From CAZKFN01 sp964552035 (lineage in GTDB: Bacteria > Bacteroidota > Bacteroidia > Flavobacteriales_E > Vicingaceae): a DNA stretch of 8,474 nt. The translations under genes and the position numbers were made by a program. Positions 1 to 5,968 of this stretch are shown piece after piece (the stretch's first letter is position 1; every line of letters begins with the position of its first letter). The notes beneath the pieces were generated by a model that saw only the letters and a program-made list of their open reading frames with translations, did not search any database and was not told where the DNA came from. Where the stretch lies: the NCBI GenBank assembly GCA_964552035.1, contig CAZKFN010000090.1, positions 1 to 8,474 on the forward strand, given 5' to 3'.

Positions 1-1113
1 GTGTTCTGCTAAACTCTCAGTACTACCCAGACTTACTGCTAATTGAAATAATTTTAGGGCATTGAGAAACTGAAAAGCTTCTTTTTCTCCACCTTTTATA
101 TCAAAGGAAATCATGGCTCCATTGGAAAGGCATTGCTCTTGTTTGGTCCGAAATTGTTGCCCGTCCTCTTGAGTTAAATTTCCCAAGTAGTAGGTTTTTT
201 CAACCTTAGGATGCTGATTTAAATAAGCAGCAACATGTTCGGCATTTTTAGCTTGCTTGTCCATTCTAATTTTTAGGGTTTCCAAACTTCTTAAAAGTAG
301 CCAGCCGGTGTGTGGGCTTGCCATATTGCCTAGAAAGGTTCTAAGAGTTTTTACCCTTTTCATTAATTTTGCAGAACCCAAACAAGCCCCGGCAATTAAG
401 TCGCTATGCCCACCTATATATTTGGTGGCAGAATAGAGTACTAAATCTGCTCCATGTTTAAGCGGTTGTTGCCAAATAGGACCCATATAAGTATTATCAA
501 CGGCCAAGTAAACTTCTTTTTTATTGTTAGAAAAGTGTTGGGCAACTTCTTTTGAAATCCTGATGTTTATCAAATCATTAGTAGGATTGGCTGGAGTTTC
601 AATATACATTAAAGCAAATTTATCCGCTAAGCCGCTTTCTTCAATTCTTTGTATAAGTTTTTCTTTACTCTCATCCATATCAAATTCAAGATAATGAATG
701 CCAAATTGGGGTAAAAAGGTTTTTATAAAGTTGTCCGATCCTCCATAAACCGGACTACTGCATACTACTAAATCACCGGGTTTTAAAAATTCTAATAAAA
801 CGGTTGAAATAGCAGCCATACCACTTTCAAATACAGCGCAATCATCAGCTTCATCCCACAAGCAAAGGCGATTTTCTAGAATTTCAAGATCGGGGTTGTT
901 TATTCTACTGTAGATTAATCCTAATTCTTCCTCATCATTTTTCTCTCTTATCCCATAAGCTACTTCAAAAAATGCTTTCCCTTCTTCAGCACTTCTAAAA
1001 ACAAAAGTGGAAGTTTGGAAAATCGGACTTTTAATAGCCCCTTCAGAAAGTTCTGGCTTATATCCATAAGTCATCATCAAACTTTCAGCCTTCATTTTTT
1101 TATTTTTATCCAT
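1..1113 (-). CDS. PLP-dependent cystathionine gamma-synthase / methionine gamma-lyase family enzyme (3' end cut by window edge)
   Basis: Cytoplasmic PLP enzyme of the Cys/Met metabolism (trans-sulfuration) family, which makes or cleaves C-S bonds in cystathionine, homocysteine or methionine. Read on the minus strand, the frame is open for 371 codons from the ATG at 1113 to the window edge. Visible motifs are GYKPELSEGA near the N-terminus, YSR at residues 68-70, ESGMAA (96-101), VYGGS (122-126), DNTY (206-209) and SATKYIGGHSD, with the likely Schiff-base lysine at K231. The last visible residues, SLGSTESLAEH, are the conserved C-terminal substrate-carboxylate region. About 50 further residues are probably outside the window. 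An alternative in-frame ATG lies at 1095 (codon 7). Residues 52-66, before YSR, form a charged insertion longer than in textbook cystathionine gamma-lyases, so synthase versus lyase activity cannot be assigned. The gene is divergent from msrA. Family assignment is secure; substrate is not. Confidence 0.93.
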   Translation of the reverse strand, partial: MDKNKKMKAESLMMTYGYKPELSEGAIKSPIFQTSTFVFRSAEEGKAFFEVAYGIREKNDEEELGLIYSRINNPDLEILENRLCLWDEADDCAVFESGMAAISTVLLEFLKPGDLVVCSSPVYGGSDNFIKTFLPQFGIHYLEFDMDESKEKLIQRIEESGLADKFALMYIETPANPTNDLINIRISKEVAQHFSNNKKEVYLAVDNTYMGPIWQQPLKHGADLVLYSATKYIGGHSDLIAGACLGSAKLMKRVKTLRTFLGNMASPHTGWLLLRSLETLKIRMDKQAKNAEHVAAYLNQHPKVEKTYYLGNLTQEDGQQFRTKQEQCLSNGAMISFDIKGGEKEAFQFLNALKLFQLAVSLGSTESLAEH

Positions 1114-1283
1114 TTATTTTAATTTTTGTTAGTGCGTAAAGTATCTTTCTTTCCTCAATTTATAACCTTAATTTTATGATTGAAAATTACATTAATCCTT
1201 TTAATTAAATAATCTTTGAGATTTATTGTTGATAAGTAAATCATTTTAGAAGAAAGATTGTTTAATAGTAAAAATAGCTCATA

Positions 1284-1808
1284 ATGACAGATAATATTNN
1301 NNNNNNNNTTTGGTGTACAGAAGCAGTATTTCAAAAGATGAAGGGAGTATTAAAAATTACTCCAGGGTATGCCGGAGGAATTATTTCTCATCCTTCTTAT
1401 GCTGAGGTTTGCTCTGGTTTAACAGGACATGCAGAAGTTATTCGATTAGAGTTTGATAGTACTGTGATTAGTTTAAAAGATATTCTGTCTATCTTTTTTC
1501 AAGCACATGACCCTACGAGTAGTAATCGACAAGGAAATGATATTGGTACGCAATATCGATCGGTAATTTTTTACCAAAACCAAGAACAAGAAAAATTGGC
1601 TGAAGAAATGATAGCTGCTTTAAACAAAGCTCAGGTGTATGATGCTGTTATTGTTACTGAAGTAACTGCCTTAGAACAATTTTATCCCGCAGAGAAAGAA
1701 CATTATACCTATTATAAAAATAATCCTGAAGCTGCTTATTGCCAGTTTGTAATTAAACCCAAAGTAGAAAAGATTAAAAAAGCTTTTGCCGATAAACTTG
1801 GGGTTTAA
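1284..1808 (+). CDS. msrA: Peptide-methionine (S)-S-oxide reductase MsrA (active-site codons hidden by an N gap)
   Basis: MsrA reduces the S-epimer of methionine sulfoxide, free or in proteins, back to methionine using a catalytic cysteine recycled by thioredoxin. The visible protein matches the family throughout: WCTEAVFQ at residues 10-17, GYAGG (28-32), PSYAEVCSGLTGHAEV (37-52), HDPTS (75-79), GTQYRSVIFY (88-97) and the tail NNPEAAYC (146-153), with a possible resolving Cys at 153. There is no signal peptide, so it is probably cytoplasmic. The catalytic cysteine belongs to the GCFW motif, and precisely that stretch is Ns at 1299-1308. With 10 Ns the frame stays open but leaves only three residues before the F of FWC. 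This is fewer than the usual beta-strand plus GGGC, so the gap is probably a placeholder for a longer sequence. No Shine-Dalgarno is visible before the ATG. The gene is probably intact in the organism. Confidence 0.95.
   Translation: MTDNIXXXXWCTEAVFQKMKGVLKITPGYAGGIISHPSYAEVCSGLTGHAEVIRLEFDSTVISLKDILSIFFQAHDPTSSNRQGNDIGTQYRSVIFYQNQEQEKLAEEMIAALNKAQVYDAVIVTEVTALEQFYPAEKEHYTYYKNNPEAAYCQFVIKPKVEKIKKAFADKLGV
1299..1308. other. Assembly gap of 10 Ns inside msrA
   Basis: Ten consecutive undetermined bases lie just after codon 5 of msrA. The round number suggests a scaffolding placeholder rather than a measured length. Flanking codons remain in one frame if the true missing length is 10 plus a multiple of 3. 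MsrA homology predicts roughly 20-30 missing bases covering the first beta strand and the GGC of the active site. Confidence 0.97.
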
Positions 1809-1913
1809 AATGGAGGTAAAATACCACTCTAATAATTTTTGAGTTTCTTAACTTTAACAGCTCAACAGTTTTACATATTAAAGCTATAAGAAGATTACTT
1901 TAAAACAATAAAA

Positions 1914-2150
1914 ATGTCAGATAGAATCAGATTAATTTGGGATTTTAAAGGTCCTGAATCTAAACATATGGCAGATCACCATGCCCAACATCTTAGTGAA
2001 TTTGTAGAAGCTAGAAAGCTCGAAGAAACAAGTTGTGGAGTAGAAGTTCTTTCTCCTATGCGAACATTAGCTTTTATGGAAGGAGAAGAAATACAAATGG
2101 AAGAGGTTAAACCTATTTTAAGACCTCATTATGAGAAAGAAGTAGAATAG
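1914..2150 (+). CDS. Uncharacterised 78-residue His-rich small protein
   Basis: Function not recognised. It resembles small conserved hypothetical proteins of Bacteroidota that begin with a strand such as IRLIWDFKGP. Visible order: a beta-like N-terminus (residues 4-11); a predicted helix (about 15-38) carrying H18, H22, H23 and H26, where 18/22/26 lie on one face; a strand around GVEVLSPMRTLAFMEG (42-57); and a final acidic helix ending in PHYEKE with H72. The beta-alpha-beta-alpha order would fit a small ferredoxin-like or dimeric alpha/beta-barrel fold, but this is inferred from sequence alone. One cysteine (C41) is present, with no signal peptide and no membrane segment, so it is probably cytoplasmic. 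It lies 105 bp after msrA and 99 bp before the metal cassette on the same strand, so it could belong to either unit or stand alone. The clustered histidines permit metal binding but do not prove it. No Shine-Dalgarno is visible; an A-rich stretch precedes the ATG. Confidence 0.85.
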   Translation: MSDRIRLIWDFKGPESKHMADHHAQHLSEFVEARKLEETSCGVEVLSPMRTLAFMEGEEIQMEEVKPILRPHYEKEVE

Positions 2151-2235
2151 CTTACTACTTGATTAAAGGTTATTTAATTGGCTTAAAAATTCATAAATAT
2201 GACTTAGGAGCTCTACTTAAAACTAAGTTTTTTTG

Positions 2236-2243
2236 TAACTTAG
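2236..2243 (+). promoter_or_regulatory. Candidate -7 element TAACTTAG before the HYC_CC_PP gene
   Basis: TAACTTAG matches the Bacteroidota -7 consensus TAnnTTTG at five of six fixed positions and is followed by C, as is common. It ends 6 bases before the ATG at 2250, which would give an almost leaderless transcript. No clear TTG -33 element is visible at the expected 17-23 base spacing, so support is moderate. A T-rich run lies immediately upstream. Confidence 0.4.
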
Positions 2244-2249
2244 CTAATT

Positions 2250-2669
2250 ATGAAAACGCTTCGACCCATATTGACTGTTTTGCTCTTAACTTTTTTTGTT
2301 GGGAGTATTTCTGGGTTTCAGCTATATGCTCATTATTGTGGGGATTTATTAGCTGAGCTAAGCCTTATGGTTTCCAATCATTGTGAGGATGAAACCACAC
2401 ATTGTGAAACAGAAGAGGCAATGGAGTGCTGCTTAGAAGAACAAGATTGTGACGATGAAGCGTATTTCGTTCAATTGGATATCGACCTACAAACGCCTAA
2501 AGTTCTAGAGTTTTCATTTGATTTAGAGGCTTTAAATGTAGAACATGTCCTAGAGATTCCTGTGGATAAAATTGTTGAAGAAAGCGATGTTCATAATTAT
2601 GTGTCTCCACCGCTTAATTACAAGGTCCCCATTTATAAGTCTTTAAGCCGACTTACTTTTTACGGCTAA
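2250..2669 (+). CDS. HYC_CC_PP family exported protein
   Basis: A 139-residue protein of the Bacteroidota family named for its three signatures, all visible here: HYC at residues 28-30, CC at 60-61 and PP at 120-121. Residues 1-24 form a signal peptide or membrane anchor (basic MKTLR, then hydrophobic PILTVLLLTFFVGSISGF). The middle (32-72) is strongly acidic with six cysteines in total (C30, C45, C52, C60, C61, C67) and histidines H44 and H51, a composition suited to soft-metal binding. Where homologs usually read HYCGG, this one has HYCGD. The molecular role of the family is not established. It is the first gene of a same-strand set with an HMA-domain protein and a TonB-dependent receptor, so a role in metal capture or sensing in the periplasm is a reasonable inference. 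An overlapping frame (2159-2356) is a shadow: it has no family features. Confidence 0.88.
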   Translation: MKTLRPILTVLLLTFFVGSISGFQLYAHYCGDLLAELSLMVSNHCEDETTHCETEEAMECCLEEQDCDDEAYFVQLDIDLQTPKVLEFSFDLEALNVEHVLEIPVDKIVEESDVHNYVSPPLNYKVPIYKSLSRLTFYG

Positions 2670-2685
2670 GTCATCACTGTTTTTC

Positions 2686-2706
2686 TTTTGGGATTTTAAT
2701 CCAAAA
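2686..2706 (+). other. Small imperfect inverted repeat between the first two cassette genes
   Basis: TTTTGG (2686-2691) can pair with CCAAAA (2701-2706), leaving a 9-base interior that could partly pair further. No uninterrupted T run follows directly, so it is not a convincing terminator. It might act as a weak attenuator or transcript-processing site between the HYC_CC_PP gene and the HMA gene, or be chance. Confidence 0.2.
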
Positions 2707-2743
2707 TCCAAATCTTATTTTTAAAAATTAAAATTAGACCGTG

Positions 2744-3100
2744 ATGAAAAATATAATCATAATAGTATTGGCTGTTTTTTCTTTCAGCCCAATTTATAGT
2801 CAAGAAAAAAACAAAAAGAAAATTGTAGAAACAACTTTTCGAGTTGACGGAGTATGTGAAGATTGCAAAAAGAGAATTGAGGATGCTACGTTGAGAATTT
2901 CTGGAGTGAAATTAGCAGAATGGGATAAAAATACTCAGCAGCTAAATGTGGTTTATAAAAATAAAAAAACTTCAGAAGATGCTATTCAACAGACCATTGC
3001 TAATAATGGACATTCAACAGAAGGTCACGAAGCCGACTCCGCAGCTTATGAAAAACTTCCTAAGTGTTGTAAATATAGTAGTGGTGTAGAACCCCATTAA
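2744..3100 (+). CDS. Exported heavy-metal-associated (HMA) domain protein
   Basis: A small periplasmic metal-binding protein, 118 residues from the ATG at 2744. A GTG directly before it at 2741 is an alternative start; the ATG was preferred. Residues 1-19 are a signal peptide (MKNIIIIVLAVFSFSPIYS), probably cleaved before Q20. Residues 27-90 form one HMA fold: strand VETTFRVDG, then the metal loop GVCEDCKKRIE with C38 and C41 in CxxC spacing, a helix, strand KLAEWDKNTQQLNVVY, and helix SEDAIQQTIANNGH. The classical GMTCxxC loop is replaced by GVCxxC. After the domain come H90 and H95, and the C-terminal segment YEKLPKCCKY carries a second pair, C108-C109. Copper(I) or a similar soft metal is the likely ligand by family. 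It lies 12 bases before the receptor gene, so the two are almost certainly co-transcribed. It is a single exported domain rather than part of a P-type ATPase. Confidence 0.92.
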   Translation: MKNIIIIVLAVFSFSPIYSQEKNKKKIVETTFRVDGVCEDCKKRIEDATLRISGVKLAEWDKNTQQLNVVYKNKKTSEDAIQQTIANNGHSTEGHEADSAAYEKLPKCCKYSSGVEPH

Positions 3101-3112
3101 ATAGGAAGTAAC

Positions 3113-5371
3113 ATGAGAAATCTAGCAGTATTTTTATATCTGTTGTTGACCTATACATTGGTAACAGCACAGGAAGAGGTGAGAAGTGTCAAAGGAGTAG
3201 TGCTCACTCAAGATAAAAAAGGTAAATTAGAGGGTATCCCCTTTGCTAACGTTTATTGGATGGATACTAACTATGGAACATCTACCAGCATTGAAGGAAC
3301 TTTTCAATTAGCAGTTCCTGACAAGCCTACTTTATTAATTGCTTCCTTTGTGGGGTATACTTCGGATACGATTGATGTAAAGGACTTTAATGCTCCTATT
3401 TCATTTGTTTTATCAGAATCTGTTCTTTTGGATGAAGTTGAAATAACCTATAGAAGAAAAGCAACAGAAGTATCTTTTATGAATCCCATGAAAATGGAAA
3501 ACATTTCTGAAAAAGAGCTTTTTAAAGCAGCTTGTTGTAACCTTTCTGAAAGCTTTGAAACCAACCCTTCAGTAGATGTCAATTTTACAGATGCAGTTAC
3601 TGGTGCCAAACAAATTAGAATGTTGGGCTTGGATGGACCTTATACCATGATAAGCAGAGAAAATATGCCTGGAATTAGAGGTATAGGAAACAGCTATGGC
3701 TTGTCTTTTATTCCAGGTACATGGATAAATTCCATACAAGTAACTAAGGGAGTAGGTTCAGTTGTTAACGGCTATGAGAGTATAGCTGGGCAAATTAATA
3801 CAGAACTGCAGCAACCGGATCATGGGGAACAACTGTTTTTAAATGCCTATGCCAGTCAGGAAGGAAGAATGGAGTTAAACTTTGTCAACACCCATCAGGT
3901 AAATAGTAAATGGGGAACAACTTTGTTGTTGCATGGTAGCATGAATCCCTGGGAGCAAGATGTAAATAAGGATGGTTTTATGGATATGCCCAAGCAGCAG
4001 CAAATCAATCTGATGAACCGTTGGGATTATCATAATGGGACCGAATGGGAGGCACAATTTGGTATTCAATTTCTAAAAGATGAAAAGGAAGGAGGGCAAA
4101 TTAAATCTTGGAGAGAGGAATCACATAATCCCTACAGCATAGGAATTAATACCGAACGAGCAGAGTTTTTCGCTAAGGTAGGATACATCTTTCCTGAATA
4201 TAAATATAGAAGCATGGGGTTACAGCTTTTGGGTTTGCATCACCGCCATGAAAGTAAGTATGGAAATAGAGAATATAATGCTACAGAGCAAACAGCTTAT
4301 GCTAATTACATTTACCAATCCATTATTGATAATACCATGCATAAGTTTAAAACGGGCATGAGTTTTATGTATGATACCTATGACGAGCAGGTAGATACTT
4401 TGGGGAGTTTTAAACGTGTAGAAAGTGTGCCTGGAACTTTTTTTGAATATACTTATGAACCTTCTAGTGTGTTTACTTTAGTAGCGGGAGTTCGAGTGGA
4501 TTATCATAATCTTTATGGTTTATTTTACACACCCAGACTGCACATGAGGATTGCACCAACAGAGACAACTGTTTTAAGATTATTGGGTGGTAGTGGACAG
4601 CGAACTTCTAATGTTTTTGCTGAGCATCAATCTTTGTTTGCTACGTCTAGAACTATAGAATTGTTTGGTCAAAACAAAGGCGCTTACGGGCTATTGGCAG
4701 AAAGAGCTTATAATGCTGGCTTAAGCATTATGCAAGATTTTCGTTTAGATTATAGAGACGGATATGTAACGGTAGATATGTATCGTACAAACTTTACCAA
4801 TAAAGTAGTTGTCGATATTGATGAAGCAAGTGACCGCGCTTTAATTTATAATTTAGATGGAAAATCCTATGCTAATTCTGCTCAATTGGAGGTGAATTAC
4901 GAATTGATAAAATTCCTAGACCTGCGCTTGGCTTATCGATGGATGGACGTTAAAACCCAGTATAAAAGCGGATTAAAACGAAATCCTTTAACACCTAAAC
5001 ATCGATTGTTTGCCAATTTAGGGTATGAAACTAAACAGGTTTTAGGAAAGGGAAATTGGACTTTTGATTTTACAGCTCAATGGTTGGGAGAGCAAAGAAT
5101 TCCAACTACAGCAGCTAGTCCTGTGGAGCATCAAAGAGCTTCCAATTCTTCCTCTTTTACTTTGTTTAACACACAAGTTACCCGGAATTTTAACGATCGT
5201 TGGTCGGGTTATATTGGACTGGAGAACATTTTTAATTACACGCAAAAGAATCCCATTATTGAAGCTGAAAATCCTTTTGGAAATCATTTTGATGCTTCTT
5301 TGGTTTGGGGACCAATTTATGGTAGAATGGTTTATGTTGGGTTTAGATTTAGAATTCAAAAAGAAGAATAA
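3113..5371 (+). CDS. TonB-dependent outer-membrane receptor with carboxypeptidase-regulatory-like N-domain (putative metal transport)
   Basis: A 752-residue outer-membrane beta-barrel that would import a ligand using TonB and the proton-motive force. Residues 1-19 are a signal peptide, probably cleaved before Q20. Residues about 25-105 form a carboxypeptidase-D regulatory-like beta-sandwich (VKGVV..., IPFANVYW, GTSTSIEGTFQL, ASFVGYTSDTI), typical of Bacteroidota receptors. The plug spans about 120-235, with NPSVDVNFTDAVTGAKQIRM, LGLDGPYTMI and GVGSVVNGYESIAGQI. The remainder is the barrel, rich in alternating aromatic strands and including DKEGG-like extracellular loops. A notable AACCNLSESFE segment (C141-C142) lies at the start of the plug; a second CC motif like those in the two upstream genes. 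The start is supported by AGGAAG four bases before the ATG, one of the few Shine-Dalgarno-like sites here. The 12-base gap to the HMA gene implies one operon. The substrate is inferred from neighbours: copper or another soft metal, not siderophore-specific. Transcription probably ends at the downstream hairpin. Confidence 0.94.
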   Translation: MRNLAVFLYLLLTYTLVTAQEEVRSVKGVVLTQDKKGKLEGIPFANVYWMDTNYGTSTSIEGTFQLAVPDKPTLLIASFVGYTSDTIDVKDFNAPISFVLSESVLLDEVEITYRRKATEVSFMNPMKMENISEKELFKAACCNLSESFETNPSVDVNFTDAVTGAKQIRMLGLDGPYTMISRENMPGIRGIGNSYGLSFIPGTWINSIQVTKGVGSVVNGYESIAGQINTELQQPDHGEQLFLNAYASQEGRMELNFVNTHQVNSKWGTTLLLHGSMNPWEQDVNKDGFMDMPKQQQINLMNRWDYHNGTEWEAQFGIQFLKDEKEGGQIKSWREESHNPYSIGINTERAEFFAKVGYIFPEYKYRSMGLQLLGLHHRHESKYGNREYNATEQTAYANYIYQSIIDNTMHKFKTGMSFMYDTYDEQVDTLGSFKRVESVPGTFFEYTYEPSSVFTLVAGVRVDYHNLYGLFYTPRLHMRIAPTETTVLRLLGGSGQRTSNVFAEHQSLFATSRTIELFGQNKGAYGLLAERAYNAGLSIMQDFRLDYRDGYVTVDMYRTNFTNKVVVDIDEASDRALIYNLDGKSYANSAQLEVNYELIKFLDLRLAYRWMDVKTQYKSGLKRNPLTPKHRLFANLGYETKQVLGKGNWTFDFTAQWLGEQRIPTTAASPVEHQRASNSSSFTLFNTQVTRNFNDRWSGYIGLENIFNYTQKNPIIEAENPFGNHFDASLVWGPIYGRMVYVGFRFRIQKEE

Positions 5372-5377
5372 GGAGAT

Positions 5378-5422
5378 AATTACGAATGAGGAATTTCCAT
5401 TGACTATTCCTCATTCGTAATT
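5378..5422. terminator. Perfect 17-bp inverted repeat, likely bidirectional terminator
   Basis: The arm at 5378-5394 is exactly complementary to the arm at 5406-5422, with an 11-base loop (5395-5405). It sits in the 60-base space between two convergent genes, ending the receptor operon and the aroQ pair. There is no classical long T run, but both arms end in AATT, which helps on either strand. The arms contain ATTACGAAT, a word common in repeated intergenic sequences of Bacteroidota, so it may also be one copy of a dispersed repeat. Confidence 0.7.
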
Positions 5423-5431
5423 CTTAATCGA

Positions 5432-5968
5432 CTATTCGTCCTCAATTAAATTTCCCACCTCTTCCAAAGTCTTTTTATTGTATTTTCCACTTGCTGCGTA
5501 GATAATTTTACCTTTTTTATCTAAAACAAAAAAGTAAGGTATTTTTCTATCCTTCATTTTTAAACTTTTCCTATAGGTTTTAACTTCACCTTTATAAAGC
5601 ACTACATTATTTCTTAAAGATTCATCTGTTCCCTCAAGAATTTGTTCTTTAGCTTTGTTATAAACCAGTTGATTCCCTCCGCCAAACATTAGGATTAATT
5701 TTACATGAGGGTCATAAACTAAAGAAGCAAAGTTATTTTCATTCATAAATTCATTATAGACTGGTTCAGACCAAGAATATAAATCCCTTTGGGCATCTTC
5801 AGAAAAAGCTACGCCAATTAAAGTGAATTTTCCTTTAGTGTCTTTAGGAATTACTTCTTCTTTATCATTTAAATCCGTTACAGTAACTTCTGGAAAATTT
5901 TCACCAACTTGTCCAAAAGCAAAAAGATTTGCGCATATAAATACTATACTCAAAACTATTTTTTTCAT
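5432..5968 (-). CDS. Exported thioredoxin-fold protein lacking the CxxC active site
   Basis: A 178-residue protein with a signal peptide (MKKIVLSIVFICANLFAFG, cleavage probably before Q20), so it should act in the periplasm or envelope. The rest follows a thioredoxin/AhpC-type pattern: GENFPEVTVTDLNDKEE (residues 22-38), a strand KFTLIGVAFSEDAQRDL (47-63) and the late IPYFFVLDKKGKIIYAASG (143-161), where P144 is the expected cis-proline. At the position of the redox CxxC the sequence reads SEDA; the only cysteine is in the signal peptide, so the mature protein cannot do thiol-disulfide exchange. It recalls ATP10-like and other redox-dead thioredoxin-fold proteins that act as binding or assembly factors; the true role is unknown. 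Its ATG overlaps the aroQ stop in an ATGA (5965-5968), implying translational coupling. The pairing with a shikimate gene looks organisational rather than functional. Confidence 0.87.
   Translation of the reverse strand: MKKIVLSIVFICANLFAFGQVGENFPEVTVTDLNDKEEVIPKDTKGKFTLIGVAFSEDAQRDLYSWSEPVYNEFMNENNFASLVYDPHVKLILMFGGGNQLVYNKAKEQILEGTDESLRNNVVLYKGEVKTYRKSLKMKDRKIPYFFVLDKKGKIIYAASGKYNKKTLEEVGNLIEDE

Noticed and set aside
1211..1218. AATCTTTG as a -7 element for msrA
   Set aside because: The first base fails the consensus, the nearest upstream TTG is about 28 bases away, and the region is AT-rich enough for chance matches.
1812..1817. GGAGGT, a perfect Shine-Dalgarno-like sequence just after msrA
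   Set aside because: No start codon follows at a workable distance, and no coding frame begins before 1914.
2159..2356. Plus-strand reading frame of 65 codons overlapping the HYC_CC_PP start
   Set aside because: It lacks a plausible initiation context and domain features, and overlaps a well-supported gene in another frame.
2646..2667. AGCCG/CGGCT inverted repeat at the end of the HYC_CC_PP gene
   Set aside because: Only five pairs with a 12-base loop, mostly inside coding sequence, and no T run.
2744..3100. HMA domain as the N-terminal piece of a copper P-type ATPase
   Set aside because: It has its own signal peptide and stop codon, and is followed by a receptor gene rather than ATPase sequence.
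5042..5420. Long overlapping frames on both strands within the receptor's 3' end
   Set aside because: Low-complexity shadows of the receptor coding sequence, with no family resemblance.
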